Source: Fodinibius sp050117475 (GTDB lineage Bacteria > Bacteroidota > Rhodothermia > Balneolales > Balneolaceae). From it: a stretch of 64,000 bases of DNA. The DNA lies in contig JASFMR010000003.1 of NCBI GenBank assembly GCA_050117475.1, positions 3,865 through 67,864 on the forward strand, given 5' to 3'. Position 1 is the first letter of the stretch; each line of letters opens with the position of its first letter. The notes beneath the pieces were generated by a model, which was given only the letters and a program-made list of their open reading frames with translations, was not told where the DNA came from and searched no databases. The position numbers and the translations under genes were made by a program. This document shows positions 61,228-64,000 of the stretch, one piece after another.

Positions 61228-62583
61228 ATGCGTAAGATCTTCTATACCTGCCTTCTTTTTTTCTGGGTTATTCCAACCCACGCCCAACCAATTATTCATC
61301 AATATTCTATAGGAAACGGAGAACCGATTCTTTTAATCAACGGAGGACCGGGCTGGTCGTCCGATCATATGAAACCGGTCGCCAAAAAACTTTCGCAATT
61401 CGGATATAAGGTTGTCCTTTTCGATCAACGCGGTACCGGCCAATCAACCTCAAAAATTGATTCGACCTCCATAACATTTCACAAGATGGTGGGGGATATT
61501 GAAGGGATTCGAAAAAACCTGGGTGTCTCAAAACTCGTCATCTACGGGCATTCTTTTGGCGGTATGCTTGCCATGGCTTACGCTTCGTCATATCCCGACC
61601 ATGTAAAAAAACTCATACTTTCGGCTCCGGGTGGATGTGATCTCTCCTTTATGAATTACTACCAAACCAACCTGAACTATGTTTTATCAAAAAGAGAAAA
61701 AGGAGCCTTAAGCAAATGGTCTGATCCCAAAATCGTTGTAAATCAGCCGAAGACCGCTTCCTATCATATCATCAAAAACACGATCTCTTCTTTTTTATAC
61801 AATAAAGATTTGGCTAATTCAATCATGCAAGCTATTGACAAGAATACCTGGAATATGCAGACGTCCAACCTAGTCTGGCAAAATTTATCCAAGATTCATT
61901 ATGATTTAAAACCCAACTTACACAAAATCATAGCCCCAACGCTAATCATCCAGGGGAGGCAAGATGCTCTCGGTTTGGAAAATCCCATCACGATTTCCCG
62001 GCTCATCCCAAATTCACGGCTGATCATCCTGGAAAAAAGCGCTCATTTGATGTGGCTGGATCGACCCCAAAAATATTACCAGGCCATTGGAAATTTCCTG
62101 TCTTCATCCTCCGAATTCAGCCGGCTTGATGCGAACCATATTTTTTCAAAAATGGAAGGATCCAAAAACATAACAGCCCATATCAACACCAAAGATGGAA
62201 TCATGAAGGTAAAGGGCAACTCGTCCTTCCGGTTGAAATATAAAAGTTTGGCTGAAACTTTTTCACTTGAAATACCCGGCGAAACAATCACAGGCAAAAC
62301 TTACATTAAATATTCGCCTCCCTACAACCGTTTCGAATTAACACAGGTTGACAATGCCGCCGGGAGCCTGATTATGCTGAACGGTTACTGGAATGCGAAA
62401 GAAAATAAATTGGTATTTCGGCCAATCAAAAACTATTCGCAGTGGGGTAGCACGGGCACGCTCAAATTAAAATGGGAATACGAATTCAATGATGACGGAA
62501 GTTTCAAAAAGACTATGCTCATACCCGACAAGGACGGTCATTGGGTAATGGCATCCGATTATCTTTATTCATCTCCTAAATAA
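61228..62583 (+). CDS. secreted prolyl-aminopeptidase-like alpha/beta hydrolase with C-terminal domain
   Basis: 451 residues from the ATG at 61228 (a TTG lies two codons earlier). A signal peptide (CLLFFWVIPTHAQ) is followed by the S33-type hydrolase: oxyanion motif INGGPGW, DQRGTGQS, nucleophile GHSFGG (Ser109), acid in GRQDALG and the base in EKSAHLMWLDRP. The last 150 residues are a second domain, which looks like DUF1579 (GYWNAKENKLVF, KWEYEFNDDGSFKKT). The prolyl-iminopeptidase group is usually cytosolic, so an exported form with an extra domain is unusual. A fragment of this gene type lies at 57721. Confidence 0.87.
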   Translation: MRKIFYTCLLFFWVIPTHAQPIIHQYSIGNGEPILLINGGPGWSSDHMKPVAKKLSQFGYKVVLFDQRGTGQSTSKIDSTSITFHKMVGDIEGIRKNLGVSKLVIYGHSFGGMLAMAYASSYPDHVKKLILSAPGGCDLSFMNYYQTNLNYVLSKREKGALSKWSDPKIVVNQPKTASYHIIKNTISSFLYNKDLANSIMQAIDKNTWNMQTSNLVWQNLSKIHYDLKPNLHKIIAPTLIIQGRQDALGLENPITISRLIPNSRLIILEKSAHLMWLDRPQKYYQAIGNFLSSSSEFSRLDANHIFSKMEGSKNITAHINTKDGIMKVKGNSSFRLKYKSLAETFSLEIPGETITGKTYIKYSPPYNRFELTQVDNAAGSLIMLNGYWNAKENKLVFRPIKNYSQWGSTGTLKLKWEYEFNDDGSFKKTMLIPDKDGHWVMASDYLYSSPK

Positions 62584-62665
62584 CTGTTAAAAAGAAACAT
62601 AAAACACTATTTTCGGACCAGAATAATTAAACAAATTACATTTATAAAAATTAATTCAATCAATA

Positions 62666-63412
62666 ATGGACAAACCGGTAATTGGAATACTGGCAGGTAT
62701 GGGGCCGCGATCGACCTCTCCCTTCCTAGAAAAAGTACTCGATCAATGCCAGGTTCAGCTCGGCGCATCCGATGACATGGACTTTCCACCGATCGTGATT
62801 TATTCGCTGCCTACTCCCTTTTATGTTGACCGCCCCATTAATCACGAAGAAATGGCATCGACGATCAAAATGGGCCTTCAAGATCTGGAAAAAACGGGCG
62901 TCGCCTTTATTTCCATGCCCTGTAATTCAGCCCACAGGTATTTCGATGAGCTTAGCGACTCTATCACCATTCCCTTATTAAATATGATCGATATGACCGT
63001 TCAAGATCTCCCGGATAATAGCAAAACGATTGCCGTCCTCGGAACGGAAACCACTATCGAAATGAATCTTTATCAGGATAAAATCAAGAAAAAGGGATCA
63101 GAACCGTTTCACGATTCGCAGGTACAGCAACAAATCAACAATATACTCATGGATGTCAAATCGCATAACGACATACATTCAGCACGACGCAGATGGGAAA
63201 CATTGACATCATATTTGATAAAAAATAAGGTAGATTCCCTATTGCTGGCTTGTACCGACCTTCAGCCGGTTGTCACCAATAACTCTTCAAAGGAACTTCC
63301 CTATTTGGATGCTGCCGACTGCCTGGCTAAAAATACAGTAATCCAATGGCAGAAATCATGTCAAAAGTTGGGAAGTAATACGTCTAAAGGAAAATCATTT
63401 TACAACTATTGA
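62666..63412 (+). CDS. aspartate/glutamate racemase family protein
   Basis: 248 residues. The family pattern GILAGMGPRSTSPF, the first catalytic Cys86 in MPCNSAH and the second Cys196 in LLLACTDLQP are all present, so a two-base cofactor-independent racemase is expected. It has the length and start of the RacX/Asp-Glu racemase group; the substrate is not clear. Its stop overlaps the end of the convergent AraC-type gene by 18 bases. Confidence 0.9.
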   Translation: MDKPVIGILAGMGPRSTSPFLEKVLDQCQVQLGASDDMDFPPIVIYSLPTPFYVDRPINHEEMASTIKMGLQDLEKTGVAFISMPCNSAHRYFDELSDSITIPLLNMIDMTVQDLPDNSKTIAVLGTETTIEMNLYQDKIKKKGSEPFHDSQVQQQINNILMDVKSHNDIHSARRRWETLTSYLIKNKVDSLLLACTDLQPVVTNNSSKELPYLDAADCLAKNTVIQWQKSCQKLGSNTSKGKSFYNY

Positions 63413-64000
63413 AGATGCATAGCTAAAAAACCGGGATGGCGTAATACCAGTAATAGATTTGAATTCCCGATTAAGATGGGATTGGTCATAATATCCGCAT
63501 TCTAGTGCCACCTCCGCAAACGTTTTATCGCATTGCTTTAATTTAGTGATTACAAAATGGTTAAAACGGTAAATTCGGGCCAATTCCTTTGGTGATAAAC
63601 CGGTATACTCTGCAAATCGCTGGGAAAGCGTTGCCCTCGACCGATTATACTTCTTACATAACTTATTTATGGATACATTTCCTTTCGCACCTGAAATATC
63701 ATTCACAACAGCGCTCAAAAGCTTATCTATAATAGCATATTCGGCCAATTGCTGTTTCAACACATCTTCCATTAACGCGATCTTGCTGACATCCGAATAT
63801 AGGGAGAAAGCAATATCTTCAAATTTGCTGTTTAATGAAGGGAAAACATAATCCGAAGGAAGAACACCGGCGGCCCCATCAAATTCCCGCATATTGATAT
63901 TTCCGATACAGGCCATTCCGTATGGACGGAATCGAATGGCAAAAATTTCAATCGGACTGTCAACAATAACGGTCGCATTATCTTTATAATTCAAGGTAAT
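63395..64000 (-). CDS. AraC family transcriptional regulator (N-terminus cut by window edge)
   Basis: At least 201 residues; the frame stays open to the right edge and no convincing start is inside, so the N-terminus is outside. The C-terminal 100 residues hold two helix-turn-helix motifs (KGNVSINKLCKKYNRSRATLSQRF and KTFAEVALECGYYDQSHLNREF) and the PSRFFSY signature region. The visible part before it fits the DUF6597-type sensor domain. Its 3' end overlaps the racemase gene, and it may regulate nearby genes. Confidence 0.87.
   Translation of the reverse strand: MTLNYKDNATVIVDSPIEIFAIRFRPYGMACIGNINMREFDGAAGVLPSDYVFPSLNSKFEDIAFSLYSDVSKIALMEDVLKQQLAEYAIIDKLLSAVVNDISGAKGNVSINKLCKKYNRSRATLSQRFAEYTGLSPKELARIYRFNHFVITKLKQCDKTFAEVALECGYYDQSHLNREFKSITGITPSRFFSYASSIVVK

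Overview
The window looks like chromosomal DNA of an aerobic heterotroph of the Bacteroidota/Balneolota (FCB) group, most likely a Balneolaceae-like marine or halophilic bacterium. This rests on gene content seen here: a run of large MacB/FtsX-type orphan permeases ending in the usual NPV.SL..E tail, Gram-negative lipoproteins, a CadC-like regulator carrying TolB-type propeller repeats, leucine dehydrogenase, a type-II NADH dehydrogenase, lipoate biosynthesis genes and a canonical LexA. GC content looks moderate (roughly mid-40s percent, estimated by eye). There is no rRNA operon, CRISPR array, prophage or intact transposase. One tRNA (Phe-GAA) is present.

Region 1 (1-29 kb) is mostly housekeeping. 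It holds the start of a DUF2339 membrane protein (cut by the window edge), then a tight SDR / aldehyde dehydrogenase / AcuI-type oxidoreductase operon. Next come a stand-alone receiver protein and a three-gene unit of lipoprotein, small acidic protein and DUF2235 hydrolase. These are followed by a CvfB-like RNA-binding protein, a HisKA_2 sensor kinase, lexA, tRNA-Phe, recJ, leucine dehydrogenase, hslO, ndh, an IscA/ErpA-like protein, an AlbA_2-type regulator, plsY-gpsA, lipB-lipA, lpdA, a DUF985 cupin, a metzincin-like lipoprotein, a secreted esterase and prfC.

Region 2 (29-61 kb) is an accessory region dominated by seven 785-885 residue MacB/FtsX-type permeases. No ABC ATPase gene is visible anywhere in the window. 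Three permeases carry an extra cytoplasmic N-terminal helical domain, and each of these three is paired with a PadR repressor gene directly upstream. Two PadR-permease pairs are a tandem duplication and share a palindrome (TATTT-N17-AAATA) just before the PadR start. Between the permeases sit secreted or lipoprotein genes: phytase-like, M61 peptidase, LamG-like, NTF2-like and esterase. There is also a membrane-anchored winged-helix/TolB-propeller regulator with a pair of direct repeats upstream.

The accessory region also holds several broken genes. These are an SMP-30/gluconolactonase remnant, a small DUF4189-like remnant, a frameshifted chimera of an FG-GAP lipoprotein with a polysaccharide deacetylase tail, and a short copy of the neighbouring alpha/beta hydrolase. 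Imperfect intergenic inverted repeats are also common. Together these point to ongoing duplication, recombination and gene loss. Region 3 (61-64 kb) has a prolyl-aminopeptidase-like hydrolase, an Asp/Glu racemase-family protein and an AraC-type regulator cut by the right edge.

The most interesting candidate system is the family of PadR-controlled, prefix-domain permeases without a cognate ATPase. The shuffled 56-61 kb region around one of them is the next most interesting.
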